The notes: generated by a model not told the origin, from the letters alone. Numbered from the stretch's first letter, positions 1 through 7,049 are shown. The stretch: 7,646 nucleotides of DNA from a bacterium (GCA_013203855.1 JABMPG010000411.1:1-7646), one strand, 5' to 3'. Made by a program: numbers and translations.

Positions 1-678
1 CCCGCCGAAGAGGCCCGAGACGAGGCCTCGGCCTTTCTCGATTTCGGCACCACCCCCACGTTCCCCGCGATCTTCGGGAAAGATCTGGCCGAGCCCGAAC
101 CCACCCCTACGCCCGTCATTTCCACTCGACGGGCCATCCAAGACATCACCGGCCCCGGAGAGAACGACCGATTCGGATGGTTTCATGTCGCGGGCGGCTT
201 TCTGGTGCTGGTGATCTTCGTGCTCCTGGCCGTCTGGGGCCGTTCCATCCTTGTGCGGCTTTTCCGGCGAAAACGGTTTCAGGAAGCGGCTCTGCTCGAC
301 GAGCAGCCCAGCGTCGATGAGCGTCTCCTCAGCGAGCTCACGACTCTGCCGGTCGTCCTCGTCAGAGGCAGCATCCCGGCCTACTACGAAAAAGTTTTTT
401 CCCTCATGCGCCGTCTTCTGCGGAACCGCGGACTGATCGACGAGGCCGACAAGACCAGCGACGCCATCATGGAGCAGGTCCACGCCAGCGGCGCAGATCC
501 GGGCTTTATCGACATGGTCGAGTCCATCTGCCATCGGTGCGATGCGGCCGCCCTGCGCGGAGAACGTCCCGACAAGCCCGCTCACGAAAAGATCGCCCGC
601 GACCTGAAGGTTCTCATCTCCATGCGAGCCGTCGAAGGCACGCACAGGGAACGTCCCAGCGAGCATCCCGGTTCCTGA
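1..678 (+). CDS. Membrane-anchored BatD/DUF4381-like protein, 5'-truncated by the window
   Basis: The frame is open from base 1 to the TGA at 676-678, so this is the last 225 residues of a longer protein. A GTG at 205 is possible as a start, but it lies inside the membrane segment and would destroy it, so I reject it. Visible parts: a Pro-rich linker (about residues 30-40), an 'IQDITGPG' stretch (47-54), one membrane helix (about 61-84, ending in a basic RLFRRKR stop-transfer), and a helical cytoplasmic tail (about 105-208). BatD and DUF4381 proteins have a similar D-I-x-x-P stretch ahead of their membrane helix. The tail (128-206) aligns without gaps with the tail of the BatD-like protein at 2854-3861: 15 identities in 79 by eye, including MRR/LRR, TS, EQ, a mid-tail Asp and two Pro. 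I infer a MoxR/Bat partner anchored in the inner membrane. The extracytoplasmic part lies mostly outside the window. A 255-base gap separates it from moxR, so cotranscription is uncertain. Confidence 0.75.
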   Translation, partial: PAEEARDEASAFLDFGTTPTFPAIFGKDLAEPEPTPTPVISTRRAIQDITGPGENDRFGWFHVAGGFLVLVIFVLLAVWGRSILVRLFRRKRFQEAALLDEQPSVDERLLSELTTLPVVLVRGSIPAYYEKVFSLMRRLLRNRGLIDEADKTSDAIMEQVHASGADPGFIDMVESICHRCDAAALRGERPDKPAHEKIARDLKVLISMRAVEGTHRERPSEHPGS

Positions 679-771
679 TCCAGGCCGCGCGAGAAACATT
701 TCACGATAATTCCCGGACGCTGCTTTGGCATGCTGAAGCCAGGCTTTCCATCGCGTTCGAAAACAGACACT

Positions 772-795
772 CCAACCCCATCAAAAGGGGTGTGG
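772..795 (+). other. Imperfect stem-loop, no U-tract
   Basis: CCAACCCC (772-779) pairs with GGGGT-G-TGG (787-795): eight base pairs with one bulged G (792) and a seven-base loop ATCAAAA. It lies 94 bases after the stop of the upstream gene and 138 bases before the moxR start. No T-run follows on the + strand, so it is not a canonical intrinsic terminator. It could be a 5'-UTR structure, a transcript-end stabiliser, or chance in GC-rich DNA. Confidence 0.35.
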
Positions 796-918
796 CACCG
801 ACGCCCTCGCCGGTCGCAGACAAGCCGACGAGCATTCACTCGATTTCCCGACTCTCTTCGGCATGGATTTCGCATTTCACACGGTTGAAGGGCCTTTTCC
901 GGGCCACTTTGACACAGT

Positions 919-928
919 GGAGGAGGAG
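919..928 (+). promoter_or_regulatory. Ribosome binding site of moxR
   Basis: The purine run GGAGGAGGAG ends five bases before the ATG at 934. It is a strong Shine-Dalgarno sequence that fixes the moxR start. A 5-bp inverted repeat, CCACT(904-908)/AGTGG(916-920), touches its 5' edge and could mask it slightly. Confidence 0.8.
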
Positions 929-933
929 TTCTA

Positions 934-1926
934 ATGCCTGTATCCAGTGAAATAGAGCAGATCAACGCCCGCGTTCAAGAAGAATCGCGTTTTATCGAAA
1001 CCCTCAAAGACGAGATATCTCGCGCCGTCATCGGCCAGAGCCGGATCGTCGAACGCCTCCTCATCGGCCTCCTCTGCGACGGACACGTCCTGCTTGAGGG
1101 CGTTCCCGGCTTGGCCAAGACCCTTCTCGTCAAGACCCTCTCCGCCGCTATCCAAGCCTCATTCCAGCGCATCCAGTTCACCCCCGACCTGCTGCCCGCC
1201 GACCTCATCGGCACCCTCATCTATCAGCAGCACCAAGGCACGTTCACCGTCAAGAAGGGCCCCATCTTCGCCCACCTCATCCTCGCCGACGAGATCAACC
1301 GCGCTCCGGCCAAGGTGCAGAGCGCCCTCCTCGAGGCGATGCAGGAACACCAGGTCACCATCGGTGAAAACACCTATCGCCTGCCCGAGCCGTTCCTCGT
1401 CCTGTCCACCCAAAACCCCATCGAGCATGAAGGCACCTATCCGCTCCCCGAGGCCCAGATTGACCGCTTCATGCTCAAGGTGAAAGTCGATTATCCCTCC
1501 AGACAGGAGGAGCGGCAGATTTTGGACGCCGTGGCCGGTCAGCCCGCGGTCGCGATCCGGCCCGTGGTAACCGTGGACGAAATCCTCAAGGCCCGGGCCA
1601 CGGTGAACAGTATCTACATGGACGAGAAGATCAAGGAGTACATCGTGGATCTCGTCTTCGCCAGCCGCAAGCCCCAGGACTACGGGGTTCCTGCCCAAGG
1701 CCTTCTCGATTTCGGCGCCTCGCCCCGCTGCACGATCTATCTCGCCCAAGCCGCTCGAGCCTTTGCCTTCCTGCGCCATCGCGGCCATGTTATTCCCGAT
1801 GACGTCAAGACCATCGGTCCCGACGTGCTCCGTCACCGTCTGATTCTCAGCTACGAAGCCGAGGCCGAGGAGAAAACCCCCGAAGACGTGATCCGAATGC
1901 TTTTCGACCACGTTCCGGTTCCGTAA
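934..1926 (+). CDS. moxR: MoxR-family AAA+ ATPase
   Basis: This cytoplasmic AAA+ ATPase of the MoxR family is thought to act as a chaperone-like motor on VWA-domain partners. At 330 residues it is of usual length and complete. Visible motifs in order: Walker A GVPGLAKT (57-63 region), Walker B with LILADEINRAP (about 115-125), sensor 1 STQNP (158-162), the arginine-finger region QIDRF (175-179), and sensor 2 GASPR (261-265), followed by the C-terminal helical lid with HRGHVIPDDV (282-291). All catalytic residues look intact. The ATG at 934 has a strong ribosome binding site. The TAA at 1924-1926 lies four bases before the DUF58 gene. MoxR next to DUF58 and two VWA genes is the classic arrangement. 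The general family is certain. Subfamily placement is inferred from context, and the actual client is unknown. Confidence 0.97.
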   Translation: MPVSSEIEQINARVQEESRFIETLKDEISRAVIGQSRIVERLLIGLLCDGHVLLEGVPGLAKTLLVKTLSAAIQASFQRIQFTPDLLPADLIGTLIYQQHQGTFTVKKGPIFAHLILADEINRAPAKVQSALLEAMQEHQVTIGENTYRLPEPFLVLSTQNPIEHEGTYPLPEAQIDRFMLKVKVDYPSRQEERQILDAVAGQPAVAIRPVVTVDEILKARATVNSIYMDEKIKEYIVDLVFASRKPQDYGVPAQGLLDFGASPRCTIYLAQAARAFAFLRHRGHVIPDDVKTIGPDVLRHRLILSYEAEAEEKTPEDVIRMLFDHVPVP

Positions 1927-1930
1927 TTCT

Positions 1931-2842
1931 ATGGCCGCCGCTTCTTCCAAATCCCCTGAGCAGAATGAACAGATGCGGGAGATTCTGCGCCGCGTGCGCC
2001 GGATCGAGATTCGTTCCCGCCGTGCCGTGCATGACGTTCTGGGCGGCGAGTACCATTCCGTCTTCAAGGGACGGGGCATGGAATTCTCCGAGGTCCGCGA
2101 ATATATGCCGGGGGATGAGATCCGCGACATCGACTGGAACGTGACCGCCCGCCACGGCCATGCCTTCATCAAGCGCTATGCGGAGGAACGGGAGCAGACC
2201 GTCTTTTTCGCGGTCGACCTTTCCGCCTCCGGCGCTTTCGGAACCGTGCGACGCATGAAGCGCGAGATCGCTGCCGAGATCTGCGCCGTGCTGGCCTTCT
2301 CCGCCATTCAGAACAATGATCGCGTCGGCCTCCTCAGCTTCACCGACCGCGTCGAAGAACTGATCCCGCCAAAGAAGGGACGCAATCACGTCCTGCGGGT
2401 CGTGCGCGAGCTGCTCTTCTCCCGGCCCCAGGGGATAGGCACCGACATCGCCTCCTCGGTGGACGCCGTCAACCAGATTCTCAAGCGTCGCGCCATCGTT
2501 TTTCTCGTTTCCGACTTCATGGCGGAAAATCTTCACCGACCCCTGATGCTGGCCAATCGCCGCCACGACCTGATTGCCATCCGGCTCCGCGATCCCCGCG
2601 AGGAAACGCTCCCGCCGGCCGGCCTCGTCGAACTCCAGGACGCCGAAACAGGCCGATCCCTCCTGGTCGACACGTCCAGCCGCAGAGTGCGGGAAGAATT
2701 CGAAGAGTCGGCACAGCAACGCCGCCTCGAACAGGATCGTCTCTTCCGTAGCCTCGGCGTGGACAACATGGTCATCGAGACCGACAAGCCCTACCTCGAC
2801 CCGATCGTCAAATTCTTCCGCCTGAGAGCCAAACGACATTGA
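1931..2842 (+). CDS. DUF58 family VWA-like protein
   Basis: A soluble 303-residue protein with no signal peptide or membrane helix. The DUF58 signature is clear: GRGMEFSEVREYMPGDEIRDIDWN in its usual place (about 47-70), followed by TARHG and a KRYAEERE stretch. A VWA-like fold follows. Its metal-ion-dependent adhesion site looks complete: D96-x-S98-x-S100 (VDLSASG), T171 in GTD, and D195 in LVSDF. The protein probably binds a divalent metal and is the usual direct partner of MoxR. It starts at the ATG at 1931, four bases after the moxR stop. No good Shine-Dalgarno is seen before it, which suggests translational coupling to moxR. The family is sure; the biochemical role is not established even for well-studied homologues. 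Confidence 0.95.
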   Translation: MAAASSKSPEQNEQMREILRRVRRIEIRSRRAVHDVLGGEYHSVFKGRGMEFSEVREYMPGDEIRDIDWNVTARHGHAFIKRYAEEREQTVFFAVDLSASGAFGTVRRMKREIAAEICAVLAFSAIQNNDRVGLLSFTDRVEELIPPKKGRNHVLRVVRELLFSRPQGIGTDIASSVDAVNQILKRRAIVFLVSDFMAENLHRPLMLANRRHDLIAIRLRDPREETLPPAGLVELQDAETGRSLLVDTSSRRVREEFEESAQQRRLEQDRLFRSLGVDNMVIETDKPYLDPIVKFFRLRAKRH

Positions 2843-2853
2843 GTGGTCCTGCG

Positions 2854-3861
2854 ATGCAAGAACTGTCTGCCCGATCCTCTTTTCTCTCTTCTCCGAGATG
2901 GATGGCTCTCCTCGTCGGACTGGCACTCCTCCTGCCTCGAATCGCGATGGCGCAGATAGAAGTGACGGCGGAGGTCTCCGATCGGGAGATCCTGGCAGGG
3001 GAACCCCTCGAAGTTCGTCTCACCGTACGTTGGCAACCCGCCATGAAGGTCCAGCCCTTTCAGCAGCCGAAAGATCTCGCCGGTTTCGAATTCCTGTCCA
3101 TCGAAACCTCGCCCGATCAACCCGTCTCCGGAACCGATCGGAGAGAGCGAGTCATCACGTTGGGGCTCACCACCTTCGAATTTGGCGAGCAGACTCTTCC
3201 TGAATTCGAGATCGTCTATACCGAAGGCAGCGAGACCCGGGCGGAAGGGATCTCGGCTGGAACCATCGAGGTGAAGCCGGTTCTCGCCCCGCCCGTCGAA
3301 GGAGAGACGCCCCAGGCCCGGCCTGTCAGGCCCCCGTTAGCGATTTCCCTTCGGCCTTCCGATTTCCTGATCCCGGCAGGTCTCCTCTTCCTCGGTCTCT
3401 TTCTTGTGGGCGTCCTCGTCTGGGGCATCAGGCGCAGAAAGCCTCGCCGGACCAGACCCGAAACAGTTCGTTCCCTCCTGCCGCCGGACGTTGAAGCTCT
3501 CCATGCCCTCGCCGCCCTCGAAACCGAAGACGCGGCCCGCCGCGATCCGGTCAAATTCTTCTACACTCGGCTGTCCGACATTCTCCGGCGCTATCTCGGA
3601 CGGCGCTATGGCTTCGACGCCCTCGAGATGACCTCTTGGGAACTCACCGAACAGATAGGTCGCCTCGGTTGGTCGGTAGGTCTCTTCGAATTACTTGCGC
3701 GGGACCTTTCGGAATCGGACAGCGTCAAATTCGCCCGGTACGCCCCCCCCGTGCCGAACCGTCTTGAGGCAATTGAGCGTGTCCGCCGCATCGTTCGCGA
3801 GACGAAACCGGCCCCCGTCGTGGAGACGCCCGAGGAAGCGAAGGAGGCCACCTTTTCCTGA
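2854..3861 (+). CDS. Short BatD-like membrane protein
   Basis: 335 residues. It has an N-terminal signal peptide (hydrophobic core 17-28, likely cleavage after AMA at 31-33). A beta-rich extracytoplasmic domain (about 34-142) opens with IEVTAEVSDREILAGEPLEVRLTV, a typical BatD-type Ig-like strand pattern. A Pro-rich linker (144-161) follows, then one membrane helix (about 171-192) with a basic stop-transfer (RRRKPRRTR) and a helical cytoplasmic tail (about 210-316). It is much shorter than most BatD proteins, which have several beta domains. I chose the ATG at 2854, with GAGTGG seven bases before it, because it gives a normal signal peptide. A TTG at 2839, overlapping the DUF58 stop, is the alternative and adds five residues. 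The gene ends TGA/ATG-overlapped with batA. The role, presenting or regulating VWA partners at the membrane, is inferred from context. It could also be called DUF4381/BatD C-terminal-like. Confidence 0.82.
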   Translation: MQELSARSSFLSSPRWMALLVGLALLLPRIAMAQIEVTAEVSDREILAGEPLEVRLTVRWQPAMKVQPFQQPKDLAGFEFLSIETSPDQPVSGTDRRERVITLGLTTFEFGEQTLPEFEIVYTEGSETRAEGISAGTIEVKPVLAPPVEGETPQARPVRPPLAISLRPSDFLIPAGLLFLGLFLVGVLVWGIRRRKPRRTRPETVRSLLPPDVEALHALAALETEDAARRDPVKFFYTRLSDILRRYLGRRYGFDALEMTSWELTEQIGRLGWSVGLFELLARDLSESDSVKFARYAPPVPNRLEAIERVRRIVRETKPAPVVETPEEAKEATFS

Positions 3862-4850
3862 TGCTCCAGTTCGGATCTCCTCACCTCCTCTGGCTGTTGC
3901 TGTTGGTCCCGCTGGCCGGTTTGTTTACTCTAAAGCGGCAGGAACGCCGCAGCGCCTCGGTCCAGTATTCCGACTTGGGCCTCTTCCGCGACATTCATCC
4001 CGGCCGCTGGCTTTTCTGGTGTCGACTCTTGCCCATGCTGCGTCTCGCCGCCCTGGTCCTCCTCATCGTCGCCCTGGCCCGGCCCCGCTTTGGAACTGTC
4101 GAGAGGGACATCGTCCAGGAAGGCGTTGACCTTTTTTATTGCCTCGACATCTCCGGGAGCATGACCGGTGACGACTTCCAGCCCAACCGCCTCGAAAAGG
4201 CCAAGGAATTGACTGCCCAATTCGCCGCACGGCGGGAAACCGACCGGCAGGGCATCGTCCTTTTCGCCGAGGAAGCCTTTCTGTTCTGCCCCCTCACCTT
4301 TGATCAGGGGACCGTGCAGGAATTCCTTGAGAACGTGACATTCGACCCGGAGAACAGTTCGGCCACGGCCATCGGCATGGGTCTGGCCCGATGCCTGAAA
4401 AAACTCGAGGACAGCAAAGCCAAGAGCAAGGTCGTGATTCTCATGACCGATGGCGAGAACAATACGGGACAGATCTCGCCCGCGGAGGCGATGCGCGCCG
4501 CCACCACTCTCGGCGTCAAGGTCTACACCATCGGAATCGGCAGTGAGGGCTATGCCACCTTCACCGTGTCCACGCCCTATGGCCCTCGCCACCAGCGGGC
4601 CAAGACCTCTATCGACGAGGAATTGCTCCAGAAGATTGCCCGCGAAACAGGCGGCATCTATCGTCGCGCCGCCAGCGGCCGCGAACTCGAAGCGGTTCTC
4701 GACGAGATCGACAAACTGGAGAAAACAGAAATTGAAATGCAGATATATCGAATCTACGATGAGCGGATGGCCATTTTCGCGTGGATGGCTCTGGCGCTTC
4801 TCGCGGTTGAAGTTCTGCTGGCGAACACGCGGTTTCTCAAAATCCCCTAA
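3861..4850 (+). CDS. batA: BatA-like VWA-domain membrane protein
   Basis: 329 residues, the usual BatA/BatB length. Layout: an N-terminal membrane helix (about 8-24), a short cytoplasmic segment, a second helix (about 57-73) ending in the family hallmark ALARPRFG (71-78), a VWA domain (about 88-285) and a C-terminal helix (about 304-322). The MIDAS is intact: D96-I-S98-G-S100-M, T169, and D197 in LMTDGENN. The D-x-SGSM form is typical of BatA, as opposed to the SNSM form of BatB. The ATG at 3861 overlaps the previous TGA by one base (TGATG). An AAGGAGG at 3841-3847 sits 13 bases upstream, rather far, so translation is probably coupled as well. It likely binds a divalent metal and takes part in a membrane complex with the BatB-like protein. 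The family is firm; the batA symbol rests on motif and gene order. Confidence 0.92.
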   Translation: MLQFGSPHLLWLLLLVPLAGLFTLKRQERRSASVQYSDLGLFRDIHPGRWLFWCRLLPMLRLAALVLLIVALARPRFGTVERDIVQEGVDLFYCLDISGSMTGDDFQPNRLEKAKELTAQFAARRETDRQGIVLFAEEAFLFCPLTFDQGTVQEFLENVTFDPENSSATAIGMGLARCLKKLEDSKAKSKVVILMTDGENNTGQISPAEAMRAATTLGVKVYTIGIGSEGYATFTVSTPYGPRHQRAKTSIDEELLQKIARETGGIYRRAASGRELEAVLDEIDKLEKTEIEMQIYRIYDERMAIFAWMALALLAVEVLLANTRFLKIP

Positions 4851-4855
4851 GGAGG
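4848..4855 (+). promoter_or_regulatory. Ribosome binding site fused to the batA stop codon
   Basis: TAAGGAGG contains the batA stop (TAA, 4848-4850) and a near-perfect Shine-Dalgarno. It lies seven bases before the ATG at 4863 and is among the strongest ribosome binding sites in the window. It settles the start of the mutarotase-like gene. Confidence 0.85.
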
Positions 4856-4862
4856 CGGCATC

Positions 4863-6029
4863 ATGAGCAATCCGAAGAAGCAAATCGTGGCAGGACAATC
4901 ATCTTTCCTTCTGGAGACAAGAACCGTCCAGGCCTTTCTGACGGAGACCGCGGCGATGCTGGCCCCGGTTACCTTCTGCCGGGATCGCAAGCCGATCCAG
5001 CCCTATTCCGTTTCCCCCTGGGCCGAAGAGACACTCGCCGACGACACGCCAACGATCATCAAGGCTCTGCGCGGCGATTTCATGTGCAGCACGTTCGGCG
5101 GAAACGACGAGCTCTTCCAGGGCAAGCAGCTTCCCGTTCACGGCGAGACCGCCAACGGCAAGTGGGCCCTGAAAGACTATCGCTCGGACGAACAAGGAAC
5201 CGTTCTTCAACTCGAAATCGACATGCCCATTCAGGGCGGCAAGTGCGTGGGACGCACAGCACTCGTCGAAGGGCATGATGTCGTCTACCAACGCCACGAT
5301 TTTTCCGGCATCCACGGGCCGATCAATCCTGGGCACCACGCGACCGTGCTTTTTCCCGACCACCCCGGCTCGGGTCATCTCTCCTTCAGCCCCTTCGTAT
5401 TGGCCCATTCGTTCATCGAGCCGACGGAAGACCCGGCCCAGGGTGGTTATTCCTGGCTCAAACCCGACACTGCCATCGACGACCTCCGCGCCGTCGAATG
5501 CATTGACGGTTCGACGACCGACGTCACCCTCTATCCCGCCCGGCGCGGCTTCGAAGACATCGCGATTCTTTGCCCCGACCCGAAACTGGATATCGCCTGG
5601 TCCAGTGTAACCTTCTCAGAAGAAGGGCACGTCTGGTTTACGTTGCGCAATCCCAAAGATTTCCCCTCGACCCTGCTTTGGATGTCCAACGCCGGACGGC
5701 ACTATGCCCCCTGGAACGGGCGGCATTTCAACATCATGGGGATCGAGGACATGACCGGATTTTTCCATTTCGGCCTGGCGGCATCCTCCCGCGATAACCT
5801 CCTCACCCGGCACGGCATTCCCACCGCCCATCGCCCTGACGAGGGTAATCTCAGCCTGCCCTACATCCAGGGCGTTGCCCTGGTCGAGCCAGGATTCGAC
5901 CGCGTTGCCTCCATCGACGTCGAAGACGACGACACGATCGTTCTGATCGCCGAGTCCGGCGTTCGGGCGAAGGCCCCCTGTCGCGCTGCTTTCGTGAACA
6001 CTGGCAAACTGGAAGGATTGATCGACTGA
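4863..6029 (+). CDS. Putative galactose-mutarotase-fold (aldose 1-epimerase-like) protein
   Basis: 388 residues, no signal peptide or membrane helix, so probably cytoplasmic. It is not a known Bat component. The assignment rests on pattern. FGGNDELFQ (78-86) followed by LPVHGETANGKWAL (90-103) resembles the aldose 1-epimerase segment with the substrate-binding PxHGxxRxxxW motif. PINPGHHATVLFP (153-165) lies where the catalytic His of that fold is expected. GIEDMTGFFHFGLAAS (293-308) offers a candidate catalytic Glu (E295). The rest is beta-rich with many turns, and the C-terminal AAFVNTGKLEGL (375-386) resembles the closing strand of epimerase-like proteins. If right, it binds or interconverts a sugar or sugar-like ligand. 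The exact substrate, and even catalysis, are unproven. It sits 12 bases after batA and three before batB, on the same strand and with similar codon use, so it is part of the operon. It could instead be a non-catalytic carbohydrate-binding member of the fold. Confidence 0.6.
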   Translation: MSNPKKQIVAGQSSFLLETRTVQAFLTETAAMLAPVTFCRDRKPIQPYSVSPWAEETLADDTPTIIKALRGDFMCSTFGGNDELFQGKQLPVHGETANGKWALKDYRSDEQGTVLQLEIDMPIQGGKCVGRTALVEGHDVVYQRHDFSGIHGPINPGHHATVLFPDHPGSGHLSFSPFVLAHSFIEPTEDPAQGGYSWLKPDTAIDDLRAVECIDGSTTDVTLYPARRGFEDIAILCPDPKLDIAWSSVTFSEEGHVWFTLRNPKDFPSTLLWMSNAGRHYAPWNGRHFNIMGIEDMTGFFHFGLAASSRDNLLTRHGIPTAHRPDEGNLSLPYIQGVALVEPGFDRVASIDVEDDDTIVLIAESGVRAKAPCRAAFVNTGKLEGLID

Positions 6030-6032
6030 GCC

Positions 6033-7049
6033 ATGCGTTTCGAGTCACCCCAGATCCTGATTGTCATTCCCGTGGCGGCCGTGGGACTCCTCCTGTTTTA
6101 CTTGTTCGTCCAACGCAGGAAGAGCCGTCTCCTAAGGCGCTTTGGCGACTGGGAGGTTGTCTCCAAACTGACCCGAGGCGTGAGCCGTGCAAGGCAGAAT
6201 GGCAAGTTCATCCTTCTCACGCTGGGCGTCATGCTTGTCCTGTTTTCGATCGCGCGGCCCCAATTTGGCGCCCTCGAGCGCCCCATGCGCCGCCGTGGCG
6301 TCGAGGTCGTCGTGGCCGTGGACTGCTCCAACAGCATGCTCGGACAGGATATCCAGCCCAGCCGCCTGGCCCGGGCCAAGGACCAACTGAGGGGCCTGAT
6401 CCATCGCCTCCGGGGCGACAATATCGCCATTGTCGCTTTCGGTGGAGTTCCCATCATCCAGTGCCCCATGACGTCGGACTACAACATGGTCCTCAACCTC
6501 CTCGACTCCATCAGCGTGAACAGCGTCCCGGTTCAGGGGACATGCATCGGTGACGCCATTCGCAAGTCGCTCCAGGCATTCCGCCTTGCTGGTAGCGGCC
6601 ATAAGGTTCTCGTCCTCCTGACCGACGGAGAAGACCACGAGAGCAAACCGATCGAAGCGGCCAAGGAGGCAGCGGAACAGGGGGTGCGGATCTACGCAAT
6701 TGGTATCGGCTCGACCGATGGGGTTCCGATCCCCATGCCAGGCGGTGGCTACCTCGAATCGGACGGTTCGAAGGTGAGCACCCGTCTGGACTTCGACACC
6801 CTTCGGCGGATCGCGCTGGAGACGGGCGGCAAAGCAATCCTGGCCAATCCGTCCGGTGAGGTGGAACTCGACGCCATCCACGAGGATATTGCCGTCCTGA
6901 AGAACGCCGAACTCGAATCGACCCGACAGGTTCAGCACGAGGAACGATTTCAGTATTTCCTCCTTCCCGCCATCGCCCTCCTGATGCTCGAAATCCTCCT
7001 GGGAGAGCGCCGCCGGGAGCGAAAAGCGAAGCAGGAGGCTCAGGCATGA
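6033..7049 (+). CDS. batB: BatB-like VWA-domain membrane protein
   Basis: 338 residues. Membrane helices lie at about 8-26 and 57-74, the second followed by ARPQFG (74-79), the motif shared with the BatA-like protein. The VWA domain (about 89-288) has an intact MIDAS: D97-C-S99-N-S101-M, T170, and D198 in LLTDGEDHE. The D-x-SNSM form is typical of BatB. A C-terminal helix (about 306-323) is followed by a charged tail rich in Arg, Lys and Glu. The start ATG at 6033 comes three bases after the previous stop. The nearest purine run, GGAAGG at 6011-6016, is 16 bases away, so translation likely depends on coupling. The 3' end overlaps the next gene by four bases (ATGA). It likely pairs with the BatA-like protein in a membrane complex. 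The family is sure; the batA/batB naming follows the two MIDAS variants and gene order. Confidence 0.92.
   Translation: MRFESPQILIVIPVAAVGLLLFYLFVQRRKSRLLRRFGDWEVVSKLTRGVSRARQNGKFILLTLGVMLVLFSIARPQFGALERPMRRRGVEVVVAVDCSNSMLGQDIQPSRLARAKDQLRGLIHRLRGDNIAIVAFGGVPIIQCPMTSDYNMVLNLLDSISVNSVPVQGTCIGDAIRKSLQAFRLAGSGHKVLVLLTDGEDHESKPIEAAKEAAEQGVRIYAIGIGSTDGVPIPMPGGGYLESDGSKVSTRLDFDTLRRIALETGGKAILANPSGEVELDAIHEDIAVLKNAELESTRQVQHEERFQYFLLPAIALLMLEILLGERRRERKAKQEAQA
7034..7038 (+). promoter_or_regulatory. Ribosome binding site of batC inside the batB coding end
   Basis: GGAGG within the last codons of batB, seven bases before the ATG at 7046. Together with the ATGA overlap it supports the batC start. 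Confidence 0.75.

Larger units (their letters stand above)
679..933 (+). other. Intergenic region ahead of moxR
   Basis: This 255-base stretch is the only long gap in the window. It holds an imperfect hairpin (772-795), a short dyad AAGCC-A-GGCTT (736-746), a possible 23-codon ORF (863-934) and the moxR ribosome binding site. I looked for sigma70-like -35/-10 pairs and found none at proper spacing. The only AT-rich -10-like word, GATAAT at 705-710, has no matching -35. Longer frames crossing the gap on either strand have low-complexity Arg/Ser-rich translations and look like shadows. A promoter for the moxR operon could still lie here. Confidence 0.5.

Noticed and set aside
205..678. GTG at 205 as the true start of the first gene
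   Set aside because: The frame is open to base 1, and this start would cut the membrane helix and drop the upstream linker and the DITGP stretch.
736..746. Dyad AAGCC-A-GGCTT as an operator
   Set aside because: An 11-base dyad is easily found by chance, there is no second copy nearby, and no promoter is identifiable next to it.
909..914. TTGACA word resembling a -35 box
   Set aside because: It lies 20 bases before the moxR start and overlaps the ribosome binding site region; any -10 would fall inside the coding sequence.
537..950. + strand frame across the gap ahead of moxR (and the reverse frame 582-965)
   Set aside because: The translation is Arg/Ser-rich without domain features, overlaps both flanking genes out of frame, and lacks a ribosome binding site.
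1159..2172. Long reverse-strand frames opposite moxR and DUF58 (also 1847-2926, 3930-4898 and 6132-7067)
   Set aside because: They lie antisense to genes with clear conserved motifs. Long antisense frames are expected in GC-rich DNA with this codon bias, and their translations show no recognisable motifs.
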